From Collimonas sp. PA-H2 (lineage in GTDB: Bacteria > Pseudomonadota > Gammaproteobacteria > Burkholderiales > Burkholderiaceae_D): a stretch of 64,000 bases of DNA. The translations under genes and the position numbers were made by a program. The DNA is taken from the NCBI RefSeq assembly GCF_002564105.1, contig NZ_PDBX01000001.1, forward strand, positions 5,208,001 to 5,272,000, written 5' to 3'. Shown here piece by piece: positions 37,101-44,625 of the stretch; positions within the stretch are counted from its first letter, which is position 1, and the number at the start of each line of letters is the position of its first letter. The notes beneath the pieces are model-generated. The model searched no databases. It was not told the DNA's origin and was given only the letters and a program-made list of their open reading frames with translations.

Positions 37101-40100
37101 GGATAGTGCGCCGACCGGCACGGATGCGATTGCGGTTGGGCCTGTAGCCAATGCTTTCGGCAATGACTCGATTGCGCAAGGTCTGAACGCGGTAGCCGGC
37201 GTCAGCGGCACGCCGGCGACGGCGAACGATATTGCCTTGGGCAACGCTGCCAGCGCGACTGGCGGCAATTCGATCGCCCTTGGCGCCGGAGCCAACGCTA
37301 GCGTTGCTGGTTCCATTGCATTAGGTCAATCGGCAACCACAACTAGCACGGCATCGGCAGCTACCGGTGGCACTGGCAGCGTAACCAACGCCACGATAGG
37401 CGGCACCACTTATGGCCCGTTCGCCGGCGCCAGTTCGAGCGCAGGCGTGGTAAGCGTCGGCGCGGCAGGTTCTGAGCGCCGGATACAGAATGTCGCCGCC
37501 GGACTGATTGGCGCCAGCAGCACGGATGCTATTAATGGCAGTCAGCTGTATACCGTGACAAGCACTGTAGGTTCCAACATCAGCAGCTTGTCGACTTCGA
37601 CCTCAACCGGCCTGAGCACAACTAACAGTAGCGTGGCGTCGTTGTCGACATCAACATCGACGGGCTTGAGCACGACTAACAGCAGTGTTGCATCTTTGTC
37701 GACGTCAACCTCGACCGGTCTGAGCACAACCAACAGCAACGTGGCGTCGCTGTCAACCTCAACCTCCACCTCTGTCGTTTCGCTGTCCACTGGCATCAGT
37801 ACGGTGCAGGTACACACGGATAATCTCGGAAATAGCACGGCAAGCACGCTGGGCGGCGGTGCGACTTACAATCCGGCGACCGGCACGATCAGCGGTTTCA
37901 GTCAGCCGATCAACACCGTGAGCGCTACCGGAGCTGTGACGGGACCTACTGCACAGACCACGGTTGCAGGGGCCTTGACGGCGCTGAATACAAATATCGA
38001 TAACACCGCCAATATCGCGGTCAAGTACGATGCGGCAGGCGGCAACAAGATCACCCTGGGCGCGACCGGCGGCGCTGGTGCGGGCGCACCGGTAACGATC
38101 ACCAATTTGGCGCCGGCAGCCTTGAACGCGACCAGCACGGATGCTGTGAATGGCTCGCAACTGTATGCAGTCACCAGCGGTAAAGCCGGTCCCTTCGTAT
38201 CGGACAACAGCGTGACGGCGGTGCAGCCGGTGTCGAGCGGCGCCAATGCCAGCGCCGGCGGCTTCGGCGCAACGGCAACAGGTGCGGCGTCGACAGTACT
38301 GGGCAACCAGTCCACCGACAACGGCAACGCCAATGCGACGGTGCTGGGCCAAGGCGCCAGTATTGCGGCTGGCACAGCCGGCAGCAATGTGGCGCTGGGC
38401 CAGGGCAGTACGGTGGCGGCGGCTGCGGTGCCGACCGCCGGTGCAACTATCGGCGGCACGGCTTATACCTTTGCCGGCGGCGCGCCTACCGGTGTCGTCA
38501 GCGTGGGCAGTGCAGGATCGGCTCGCCAGATCACGAATGTGGCGGCAGGTCAGTTGAGTGCAGCCAGCACGGATGCGGTGAACGGCTCGCAGCTGTTTGC
38601 CACCAATACAGCTGTCAATACCATCAACAATGGCGGCGGGATCAAGTACTTCCACGCCAATTCGACGCTGGCCGACTCAACGCCAACGGGTACCGACTCA
38701 GTTGCCGTTGGTCCTGCAGCGGTGGCAACCGGAGCTGGCAGCTTCGCCGCCGGCAATGGCGCGACGGCGAACAACGCCAATGATGTGGCATTGGGTGCGG
38801 GTTCAAGCACAGGGGCCGCAGTGGGAACGGCGAGCATGGTGATCAATGGCGCGACGTTCAACTTCGCAGGTGCTACCCCTGCATCGACGGTCAGCGTAGG
38901 CAGCGTCGGCAATGAACGTACCATCACCAATGTCGCGGCGGGCCGTCTCAGCACTACCAGCACCGATGCCGTGAACGGTTCGCAGTTGAACGCAACCAAT
39001 ACAGCGGTAACCGGTATCGGCAATACCCTCAACAACATCAACAACGGTGGCGGCATCAAGTACTTCCACACCAACTCGACGCTGGCCGACAGCAACGCGG
39101 CGGGTACCGACAGCATCGCCGTCGGACCGGTCGCCAATGCCTACGGCAATGATTCGATCGCCCAGGGCCTGAATGCGGTGGCAGGCGTCAACGGCACGCC
39201 GGCGACTGCCAACGATATCGCGCTAGGCAATGGCGCGCAAGCGACAGGCGGAAATTCGATTGCGCAAGGGACCGGAGCGATAGCAAATTCCGCCGGCGCC
39301 ATCGCCATCGGTCAGACAGCGACGGCAACCGGCGGCAAGGCGGTTTCGATAGGCGTGGGCAATACTGCCAGCGGCGACGGTGCGGTGGCGATTGGCGATC
39401 CGAACAATGCGACCGGCACGGGGGCGGTAGCAATGGGCGCCAACAATACCTCTAACGGCCAAGGCGCCGTGGCGCTGGGAAATGCCAACACGGCTACCGG
39501 CCAAGGCTCGGTAGCGCTGGGTAACGCATCGCAGGCGAACAATGCAGGCGCCATCGCTTTGGGCGACACTGCGACGGTGTCGGCTGCGGCGACGCAAGGG
39601 ATTGCCATCGGTTCCGGCGCGTCTTCCAACAATGCCGGCGCAGTAGCTTTGGGCGCAGGAAGCACTACGGCGGCGCCAATAGCAACAACAGGCGCGACCA
39701 TCAACGGCACTGCTTACAATTTTGCCGGCGCCACGCCGACAAGTACGGTGAGCGTTGGCGCGGTCGGCGCGGAACGTACTGTCACCAACGTTGCTGCCGG
39801 CCAGGTCAGTGCGACCAGCACTGACGCAATGAATGGTTCGCAATTGTTTGCCACCAATACGGCGATAAACACCCTGGGTACGACAGTCACGAATATCACC
39901 AACGGTAAGGCCGGTCCATTCGTGTCGGATAACAGCGTAACGGCAGTACAGCCGGTCTCGAGCGGCGCCAATGCCAGCGCCGGCGGCTTCGGCGCGACCG
40001 CAACCGGCGCCGCGTCCACGGTGCTGGGCAATCAGGCGACGGATAACGGCAACGCCGACGCCACAGTGCTGGGGCAAGGCGCGAGCATTGCGGCTGGCAC

Positions 40101-41679
40101 AAGCGGCAGCAATGTGGCATTGGGCCAGGGCAGTACGGTGACTACCGCTGCAGTAGCCACCACCGGCGCGACGATCGGCGGCACTGCCTACACCTTTGCC
40201 GGCGCAGCACCGGCAGGCGTGGTGAGCGTGGGCAGCGTGGGGGCTGAACGTCAGATCACGAACGTGGCGGCAGGGCAGTTGAGCGCGACCAGCACCGATG
40301 CTGTGAACGGTTCGCAATTGTATGCGACCAACCAGCAGGTCACCATCAACACCACCAACATCGCAGGAAATACGACGGCGATCAATAATCTCACTGCCGG
40401 CAAGACTGGTCCATTCGTATCGGACAGCAGCGTGACGGCGACGCAACCGGTCTCGAGCGGCGCCAATGCCAGCGCCGGCGGCTTCGGCGCGGTAGCGTCC
40501 GGAACCAACAGTACGGCCTTGGGCAATGGCGCGCAGGCTGCCGTCGCCAACAGTACAGCCGTGGGGCAGGGCGCTACGGCCAGCACAGCCAATAGCGTGG
40601 CATTGGGTAATAGTTCGACCACCGGAGCTGCGGTTGCTACCGCCGGCACCACGATCAAGGGGACCAGCTACACCTTCGCCGGAGCAGCGCCGGTGGGCGT
40701 GGTCAGCGTCGGCAGCGCGGGCAGCGAACGGCAGGTCACCAACGTGGCTGCTGGCCAGTTGACTGCCAGCAGCACCGATGCCGTGAACGGCAGCCAGTTG
40801 TTTGCGACCAATACGGCGATCAATAACCTGACCTCTGTCGTGGCGCTGGGCCAGACCAAGTACTACAGCGTGAATTCGACTGGCGGCAGCAATGAGCATA
40901 ACGAAGGAGCGACGGGACTGGACGCAATTGCATCCGGCAAGAATGCGGCTGCCACCAGCATGAACGCAGTGGCGATCGGCGCCGGCGCCAGTGCGACAGC
41001 CGGCGGCGGCGTGGCGCTGGGCGGCGGCTCGACGGCTGACCGCGCCGGCATGAACGGCGGCAAGGAGCAGTTCTCCAATACCGCGGTGGCGTCCACCCAA
41101 GGTGCGGTTTCGGTCGGCAGCGCCGGCAACGAGCGCCAGATCACTAACGTGGCGGGCGGCACACAGGCAACCGACGCTGTCAATGTGCGTCAGCTGCAGG
41201 CGGTGCAGTCAGGCGGTGTGCGTTACGACACCAATCCTGACGGTACGACCAACTACAGCAGCGTCACCATGGGGAACGGCAGCGCTACGGGACCGGTAGC
41301 CGTCCATAACGTCGCAGCCGGCACCGCGCCGACGGATGCCGTCAACGTTCAGCAGCTCAATAGCGGCGTCGGGGCGGCGGTGCAGCAAGCCAACCAGTAC
41401 ACCAATTCGATGGGTATGCAGCTGCAGAACAACATCAACGATGTCGCGAAAAAAGCTTATGCCGGGGTCGCTGCGGCGATGTCGCTGGAAAGTGCGCCGT
41501 ATGTGCCGGGCAAGTGGACCTATGCTGCGGGTGTCGGCTACTACCAGAACCAAAGCGCGCTCGGTATTTCCTTGCGTAAAACGTCGGACAACGCTCAGTG
41601 GAGCGTCTCGGGCGGCATCTCTGGCACCACCTATGGCGGCGTGGCGGCGCGGGTCGGCGTGGCGGGGGTGATCAATTGA
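31177..41679 (+). CDS. giant trimeric autotransporter adhesin (YadA/AtaA type, ESPR signal)
   Basis: Surface fibre protein of 3500 residues, about seven to eight times YadA. It starts with an extended signal peptide region (ESPR, MNKVYRTVYSESLNAWVAVSE), a hydrophobic core at about 58-72, and likely cleavage after GFAS (about 75). YadA-like head repeats (NSVALG, GNSIAIG types) fill long stretches. I count fifteen neck motifs of the STDAVNGSQL type plus two late variants (DAVNVRQL, DAVNVQQL). Two Ser/Thr-rich 18-residue repeat stalks lie at residues 975-1136 and 2137-2190. The last 100 residues are a coiled coil plus YadA membrane anchor. The final residue is Asn (GVAGVIN), not the usual aromatic. 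It is probably co-transcribed with the second TpgA-like gene, 74 nt downstream. Trimerisation and outer-membrane export via the anchor and BAM are family knowledge. Confidence 0.96.
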   Translation: MNKVYRTVYSESLNAWVAVSELVAAKGKRSGSSCVGGAPVMATGSAWGAFFGGGFPLKTSVVALILALPLPGFASTISNSGGSACGNTFTGADGTVFTAPGAGAMFQTDGNGYFSTVAGCGATGGNHLAVTLFGAGTQVTGDYGAALGFMSQAGNLATAVGTQSIASAANSVAVGYTANASGGNAIAVGWAAIASGTNGSAFGAKAVASGGNSVALGVLSNAAGASATAIGFQANSFGNFSIASGNNAVAGVAGSPTVANDVAIGNSAQAIGGNSVALGNLAKASSANSVAVGLQANASGGNAIAVGINAIGSGDNSAVLGAGATAAGQESVAFGDLAFAFGAGASAIGFQANAFGYFSIALGDNAIAGVAGSATTIENDVAIGNSAKATGGNSVALGYLANASASTSTAIGSSTTASGVGATAIGTNATAGAAAAAQNSIAIGGQSSVGAANTSGIAVGRGATVNGAFGIAQGDGIVSGATGQNVAIGSSGTTANSSTAAGGAVAIGRGQKATGNGAVAIGDPNVSNGTGAVTMGANNTAAGNVAGTTAANGAVAIGNGNSAIGQGSVALGNASNAAAAGGVALGDTAVANNTNDVALGSHSTTAAPHTGTTAQFGGTAAGVEAAASTNGVVSVGAAGTERQIQNVAAGVISAASTDAINGSQLNSVVTGVNNLGTTTASTLGGGATYSPATGNITGFSQPINTVSATGAVTGPTAQTTVAAALTALNTNVDNTANIAVKYDAAGGSKITLGATGGAGAGAPVTITNLAPAALNATSTDAVNGSQLFATNSLINNINNGAGIKYFHTNSVLADSSPTGTDAIAVGPVANAFGNDSIAQGLNAVAGVSGTPATANDIALGNAAKATGGNSIALGAGANASVAGSIALGQSATTTSTASAATGGTGSVTNATIGSATYGPFAGASSSAGVVSVGAAGSERRIQNVAAGLIGASSTDAINGSQLYTVASTVGSNISSLSTSTSTGLSTTNSSVASLSTSTSTGLSTTNSNVASLSTSTSTGLSTTNSNVASLSTSTSTGLSTTNSNVASLSTSTSTGLSTTNSNVASLSTSTSTGLSTTNSSVASLSTSTSTGLSTTNSSVASLSTSTSTGLSTTNSSVASLSTSTSTGLSTTNSNVASLSTSTSTSVVSLSTGISTVQAHTDNLGNSTASTLGGGATYNPATGTISGFSQPINTVSATGAVTGPTAQTTVAGALTALNTNIDNTANIAVKYDAVGGTKITLGATGGAGAGAPVTITNLAPAALNATSTDAVNGSQLYAVTSGKAGPFVSDNNVTAVQPVSSGANASAGGFGATATGAASTVLGNQSTDNGNANATVLGQGTSIAAGTAGSNVALGQGSTVAAAAVPTAGATIGGTAYTFAGGAPTGVVSVGSAGSARQITNVAAGQLSAASTDAVNGSQLFATNTAINTINNGGGIKYFHTNSVLADSAPTGTDAIAVGPAANAFGNDSIAQGLNAVAGVSGTPTTANDIALGNAAKATGGNSIAQGTGAVANSAGAIAIGQTATATGGKAVSIGVGNTASGNGAVAIGDPNSATGTGAVAMGANNTSNGQGAVALGNSNTATGQGSVALGNTSSATAAGGVALGDTAVASNTNDVALGSHSSTAAPHTGTTAQFGGTAAGVEAAASTNGVVSVGAAGTERQIQNVAAGVISASSTDAINGSQLNSVVTGVNNLGTTTASTLGGGASYDLATGNITGFSQPINSVSATGAVTGPTAQTTVAAALTALNANVDNTANIAVKYDAAGGTKITLGATGGTGAGAPVTITNLAPAALNATSTDAVNGSQLYAVTSGKAGPFVSDNSVTAVQPVSSGANASAGGFGATATGAASTVLGNQSTDNGNANATVLGQGASIATGTAGSNVALGQGSTVAAAAVPTAGATIGGTAYTFAGGAPTGVVSVGSAGSARQITNVAAGQLSGTSTDAVNGSQLFATNTAINTINNGGGIKYFHTNSVLADSAPTGTDAIAVGPVANAFGNDSIAQGLNAVAGVSGTPATANDIALGNAASATGGNSIALGAGANASVAGSIALGQSATTTSTASAATGGTGSVTNATIGGTTYGPFAGASSSAGVVSVGAAGSERRIQNVAAGLIGASSTDAINGSQLYTVTSTVGSNISSLSTSTSTGLSTTNSSVASLSTSTSTGLSTTNSSVASLSTSTSTGLSTTNSNVASLSTSTSTSVVSLSTGISTVQVHTDNLGNSTASTLGGGATYNPATGTISGFSQPINTVSATGAVTGPTAQTTVAGALTALNTNIDNTANIAVKYDAAGGNKITLGATGGAGAGAPVTITNLAPAALNATSTDAVNGSQLYAVTSGKAGPFVSDNSVTAVQPVSSGANASAGGFGATATGAASTVLGNQSTDNGNANATVLGQGASIAAGTAGSNVALGQGSTVAAAAVPTAGATIGGTAYTFAGGAPTGVVSVGSAGSARQITNVAAGQLSAASTDAVNGSQLFATNTAVNTINNGGGIKYFHANSTLADSTPTGTDSVAVGPAAVATGAGSFAAGNGATANNANDVALGAGSSTGAAVGTASMVINGATFNFAGATPASTVSVGSVGNERTITNVAAGRLSTTSTDAVNGSQLNATNTAVTGIGNTLNNINNGGGIKYFHTNSTLADSNAAGTDSIAVGPVANAYGNDSIAQGLNAVAGVNGTPATANDIALGNGAQATGGNSIAQGTGAIANSAGAIAIGQTATATGGKAVSIGVGNTASGDGAVAIGDPNNATGTGAVAMGANNTSNGQGAVALGNANTATGQGSVALGNASQANNAGAIALGDTATVSAAATQGIAIGSGASSNNAGAVALGAGSTTAAPIATTGATINGTAYNFAGATPTSTVSVGAVGAERTVTNVAAGQVSATSTDAMNGSQLFATNTAINTLGTTVTNITNGKAGPFVSDNSVTAVQPVSSGANASAGGFGATATGAASTVLGNQATDNGNADATVLGQGASIAAGTSGSNVALGQGSTVTTAAVATTGATIGGTAYTFAGAAPAGVVSVGSVGAERQITNVAAGQLSATSTDAVNGSQLYATNQQVTINTTNIAGNTTAINNLTAGKTGPFVSDSSVTATQPVSSGANASAGGFGAVASGTNSTALGNGAQAAVANSTAVGQGATASTANSVALGNSSTTGAAVATAGTTIKGTSYTFAGAAPVGVVSVGSAGSERQVTNVAAGQLTASSTDAVNGSQLFATNTAINNLTSVVALGQTKYYSVNSTGGSNEHNEGATGLDAIASGKNAAATSMNAVAIGAGASATAGGGVALGGGSTADRAGMNGGKEQFSNTAVASTQGAVSVGSAGNERQITNVAGGTQATDAVNVRQLQAVQSGGVRYDTNPDGTTNYSSVTMGNGSATGPVAVHNVAAGTAPTDAVNVQQLNSGVGAAVQQANQYTNSMGMQLQNNINDVAKKAYAGVAAAMSLESAPYVPGKWTYAAGVGYYQNQSALGISLRKTSDNAQWSVSGGISGTTYGGVAARVGVAGVIN
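34099..34584 (+). repeat. nine tandem 54-nt repeats encoding an 18-residue Ser/Thr-rich stalk unit
   Basis: Nine units of SLSTSTSTGLSTTNS(N/S)VA, 54 nt each, without gaps (adhesin residues 975-1136). Units two to five are almost base-identical, differing mostly at synonymous positions. Hydrophobic positions Leu2, Leu10 and Val17 repeat with 18-residue period, five core positions per 18 residues, the period of an unsupercoiled helix. Then SLSTSTSTSVVSLSTG leads back to neck and head modules. Confidence 0.92.
37585..37746 (+). repeat. three tandem 54-nt repeats, short copy of the stalk array
   Basis: Three units of the same 18-residue repeat (adhesin residues 2137-2190) within the second copy of the duplicated block. 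The flanks on both sides match those of the nine-unit array at 34099-34584, so the two arrays differ by exactly six units. This is the signature of copy-number change by slippage or unequal recombination after the larger duplication. Confidence 0.9.
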
Positions 41680-41753
41680 GTAAAACGACGCCATGCGCGA
41701 CCGCTGTACGACGCAATGCGTCGACTAACCGGTTAATTTACCGAGGAACGAAG

Positions 41754-42563
41754 ATGCCACTCTCACTTAATACCATCAGGCGTGTCTTGAGCGTACTTGC
41801 GCTGTCGTGCGCAAGTTTTGCGGCAGTCGCCGCGGAGGCCGACGAGCCGAAATTCCCTGCGCTCGACAGCTCTTACCTGAAGACCGGGGACTTTGTCGGC
41901 CCGGGTCGTGTCGTGCGCGTCAGACCGGGCCTTAACAAGGACCAGGTGCGCCTGGAGATCGGCAATCCTCATTTCAGCGAGGGGATCTTTGCGGTGCACA
42001 GCTGGAATTACGCGTTCAATTTCTACACCGGCAAGAACGACGAATACGTGACCTGTCAATTCATGGTCAACTATGACTCGGACGACCATGTTGCGTCTAC
42101 CCGCTGGAAAGATCCGGATTGCCAGAAATACCTGAATCCGACTAACTCAACGACGGTTCTCGCAGACCAGCCGTACCATCAACGCGTCACCCTTGCTGCA
42201 GACGGCTTGTTTGCCTTTGGCAAATCCGCTCTTGCTGACCTGACCGGACCGGGTCGTGAAAAAATCGACAACCTGGTGAGCCAGCTCAAGCAGGATGGCG
42301 TCAAACTGACTTCTGTGGTTGTGACAGGGCACACAGACCGGATCGGCAGCGAAACTGCCAATTTCACCTTGTCCAAGGCGCGGGCTGAAACCATCCGCAG
42401 CTACCTTGTGCAGCAAGGGTTAGAGGACAAGGCGATAAAGGCTTATGGCGCAGGGCTATCGCAGCCGGTGATCCAGTGTCAGGGCGAAGTCGTTACGCCG
42501 CAACTGGTGCAATGCCTGCAGCCCAACCGGCGTGTCGAGATCGAAGTCATGGGCGAGAAATGA
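41754..42563 (+). CDS. TpgA-like periplasmic protein: SmpA/BamE-like plus OmpA-like domains
   Basis: Periplasmic protein of 269 residues with a cleavable signal peptide (ending SFAAVAA) instead of a lipobox. An SmpA/BamE-like region (about 50-125, GLNKDQVRLEIGNPHFSEGI) is followed by an OmpA-like domain (about 145-269) with D195 in TGHTDR and R210 in LSKARAE, ending CLQPNRRVEIEV. TpgA of Acinetobacter has the same order, is co-transcribed with its trimeric adhesin and ties it to peptidoglycan; the 74-nt gap to the adhesin here supports the same job. The ATG at 41754 has GAGGAACG before it. It is a diverged paralogue of the lipoprotein at 28919-29794. Confidence 0.9.
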   Translation: MPLSLNTIRRVLSVLALSCASFAAVAAEADEPKFPALDSSYLKTGDFVGPGRVVRVRPGLNKDQVRLEIGNPHFSEGIFAVHSWNYAFNFYTGKNDEYVTCQFMVNYDSDDHVASTRWKDPDCQKYLNPTNSTTVLADQPYHQRVTLAADGLFAFGKSALADLTGPGREKIDNLVSQLKQDGVKLTSVVVTGHTDRIGSETANFTLSKARAETIRSYLVQQGLEDKAIKAYGAGLSQPVIQCQGEVVTPQLVQCLQPNRRVEIEVMGEK

Positions 42564-42623
42564 GGAGCCGGCGTAAGTCCGTCGGAGAATGCGCAGCAGC
42601 CTGATCCAGATTGAGAGAGACAA

Positions 42624-43106
42624 ATGATTTCATTTTCAGCGTTTAAAAAAGCTGCCGGCGTCTGGGCGTTCGCAATGATCGGTTTAGCTTTGGCCAATCC
42701 GGCGTCGGCCCAGATAGACGGCTCGATCGACAGTGCCGTCGTTACCGCGACCCAGTGGGCAGCGATGGCGGATGCCAGCCAGGCCGATCGCATGTGGGAT
42801 CAGAGTGGTCCCGCCATGCAGAAAAATATCAGCAGGGATGGATGGATCAAGTACCAGGGGGCGGTGAAAAAGGACCTGGGAGCTATCGGCGGACGTCAAT
42901 GGGTGCAGATAGTGCGCATCACCGATCCGCCAAATCTGCCGCCTGGCGAATACATCAACATCGCATTTACATCGCGGTTTTCAAAAGGCATGGCGGTGGA
43001 AAAAATTTCGATGATACAGACCACAGGGCAGTGGATTCCTGTCGGTTATGTCATAACGAAAATCGAAGCTGGAGCGGCAGCGCCGAATCTTGCCAAGACG
43101 AGATGA
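42624..43106 (+). CDS. secreted DUF4019-like protein
   Basis: A 160-residue exported protein. The signal peptide ends at ANPASA, then the mature chain shows TQWAAMADASQADRMWDQSG, WIKYQGAVKKDLGAIGGRQW and a C-terminal strand-rich part (EKISMIQTTGQWIPVGYVI), a pattern like DUF4019 proteins. No enzymatic motif is visible. It starts 60 nt after the second TpgA-like gene, with GAGAGAGA upstream of the ATG, so it is likely the third gene of the adhesin operon. A role in adhesin handling in the periplasm is only a guess from position. Confidence 0.75.
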   Translation: MISFSAFKKAAGVWAFAMIGLALANPASAQIDGSIDSAVVTATQWAAMADASQADRMWDQSGPAMQKNISRDGWIKYQGAVKKDLGAIGGRQWVQIVRITDPPNLPPGEYINIAFTSRFSKGMAVEKISMIQTTGQWIPVGYVITKIEAGAAAPNLAKTR

Positions 43107-43354
43107 ACTGACGATCATACGTACGAATGAGGCAGGCAAGATGCAAAGGGAGCGATACCGAGTATTGCTGTGAGAGATTATTTTAAAGCACTATTGGCGG
43201 CGTCCGTGTGTCAGAAAAACACGGAATATTGCCCGTCAACATTGAATTTGAAAACTCTTGTGAAATGCCGCTAACCCCAATAGACATGCGGCGTGCCACT
43301 CCCTAAGATTGTTCTTAATGCACCTTTTCCGCAATGCTGTTTCTGGAGTACGTA

Positions 43355-43639
43355 ATGGACGTTCACATCGAAAACTGTTTTATCGATGAATGCATAGATA
43401 AAATTCAAACACTGGCGGCGCTGTCCCTCTATGGCGATAGCGTGGAGCTTGCAATCCTTGTCGTCATCCACGATGCTTGCCGCTATCTCATCCTGACCAA
43501 ACCGGGCGATCCCGAGCTTAATTTGCTGGCATTCAAAGAGCAACTTGCCAAGTTGGCGGCCCATACGCATAGAAGCTTGCCGCATTACAAGAAAACTCTG
43601 GCCTATGCAGCCTCGCTCATCGTGATTCATCAGGTCTGA
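43355..43639 (+). CDS. small protein of unknown function
   Basis: A 94-residue protein that I do not recognise. It has no signal peptide or membrane helix, and reads as a mixed helical protein: IENCFIDECIDKIQTLAAL, LAILVVIHDACRYLILT, then a Lys/His-rich end. A TGGAG site lies 6 nt before the ATG at 43355, and a hairpin with a short T-rich tail follows its stop; both favour a real gene. A frame seven codons longer begins at 43334. It stands alone between the adhesin operon and the pirin gene. Confidence 0.55.
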   Translation: MDVHIENCFIDECIDKIQTLAALSLYGDSVELAILVVIHDACRYLILTKPGDPELNLLAFKEQLAKLAAHTHRSLPHYKKTLAYAASLIVIHQV

Positions 43640-43648
43640 CTACGCGAT

Positions 43649-43673
43649 CTTGCCTTGCTTAACGCAAGGCAAG
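43649..43673 (+). terminator. terminator hairpin after the small unknown gene
   Basis: CTTGCCTTGC (43649-43658) pairs perfectly with GCAAGGCAAG (43664-43673) around TTAAC, and GCTCTCTTTG follows. It begins 9 nt after the stop of the 43355-43639 gene and may also serve the convergent pirin gene. Confidence 0.7.
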
Positions 43674-43744
43674 GCTCTCTTTGCTGCAACCATAACTTCG
43701 CAAAATTATCACGCGAGACTTAACGCAACACTAATCCCCGGATT

Positions 43745-44602
43745 TCACAAACGCCGACCGTTAATGGGTTCGTTGTTCCCGGCGCGAATCGCCGCAATAT
43801 ACGCCTCGCCATTGCGCAGCGCGGCCGGCGTCGTATGCACTGAATAATTGCCGAGGATGAGATCGTGCTTGTGCGGGACCGCTGAGCCGATAACGAATTC
43901 GGCATCCGTCACGGCCTCGAATTCCACCGCGTCGCCAGACGCTTCGAAAACCGCTAAATTCCCATGCCGTAACTCGTCCGGAACCCTTGCCGTGCCCGAT
44001 GCCATAGCGACCCACAGGACTGTGTGGCCCGCCGGCGGCTGGTAGCGCCAGCGCTCGGCGGCTCGCATGCGCACGGCCAGGTAATTGATAGGGGATGGCG
44101 CCTGGATAGCGCTGGCCGCGGCGCCATGGCTGCCGAGGAGGACGCGCGCGGGGCCGTCCTCCTGTATCGCTTCGGATGCTTGATACATGCTTACAGTAGG
44201 ACCTAGTTCCAGCTCTGGCGGCAAAGCTATCCAGAGCTGGAATCCGCGCGTCCGTCCCGGCTTGTCCAGGCCACCGCCGTGCCACATGCCGCGTCCGGCC
44301 TGCATCCATTCGACGCCGCCGGCGGACAGCACACCCTTGCTGCCGTCCGGATCTATATAGCTGATGGCGCCTTCAATGACGTAAGTCAGCGTGGCGATTC
44401 CGGAATGCGGATGCAAACCTATGTCGAAGGGCTGGCCTTCGAAGTCAAACAGGTCGAGAAACACGAACGGCTTCATGATTTTACCCAGGTTGGACGGACT
44501 TGCCAGGCGCGTTATCGGGCCGTGTGTTCGCCCCCTGGTGAGCTGCGCAATGCGGCGCGCGGGGCTAGGTGCGACTTTGGGATAGGTGGCGGAGAGGGTC
44601 AT
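43745..44602 (-). CDS. pirin-family cupin protein
   Basis: Bicupin protein of 285 residues. The metal-binding His residues of the N-terminal cupin are H64 and H66 in GLHPHSG and H108 in GRGMWHGG; the Glu that completes the site in human pirin (as in the HSE triad) is replaced by Gly here. Some bacterial pirins oxidise quercetin, others modulate enzymes. The start at 44602 gives MTLSATYPKVAP; an upstream extension has no family pattern. It lies 23 nt behind the FMN reductase gene on the same strand, so the pair is an operon divergent from an HxlR regulator. Confidence 0.9.
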   Translation of the reverse strand: MTLSATYPKVAPSPARRIAQLTRGRTHGPITRLASPSNLGKIMKPFVFLDLFDFEGQPFDIGLHPHSGIATLTYVIEGAISYIDPDGSKGVLSAGGVEWMQAGRGMWHGGGLDKPGRTRGFQLWIALPPELELGPTVSMYQASEAIQEDGPARVLLGSHGAAASAIQAPSPINYLAVRMRAAERWRYQPPAGHTVLWVAMASGTARVPDELRHGNLAVFEASGDAVEFEAVTDAEFVIGSAVPHKHDLILGNYSVHTTPAALRNGEAYIAAIRAGNNEPINGRRL

Positions 44603-44625
44603 TTTTATCCTCGGAATAATGCGGT

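Larger units (their letters stand above)
33590..38640 (+). repeat. long internal duplications in the adhesin gene
   Basis: Near-identical modules recur in frame. The GKAGPFVSDN module begins at 35017, 36607, 38179 and 39904, with a diverged copy (GKTGPFVSDS) at about 40399; spacings are 1590, 1572 and 1725 nt. A block from about 33590 to the stalk repeats recurs 3486 nt later (37076 on), including identical IALGQSATTTSTASAATGG segments. After the stalk repeats the offset becomes 3162 nt; the difference of 324 nt is exactly six 54-nt units. Such identity allows recombination that changes fibre length. Confidence 0.85.

Noticed and set aside
39223..41100. Long minus-strand open frames within the adhesin gene, up to 625 codons
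   Set aside because: They mirror the repetitive Gly/Ala/Thr codons of the adhesin, carry the same repeats, and have no protein-like motifs.
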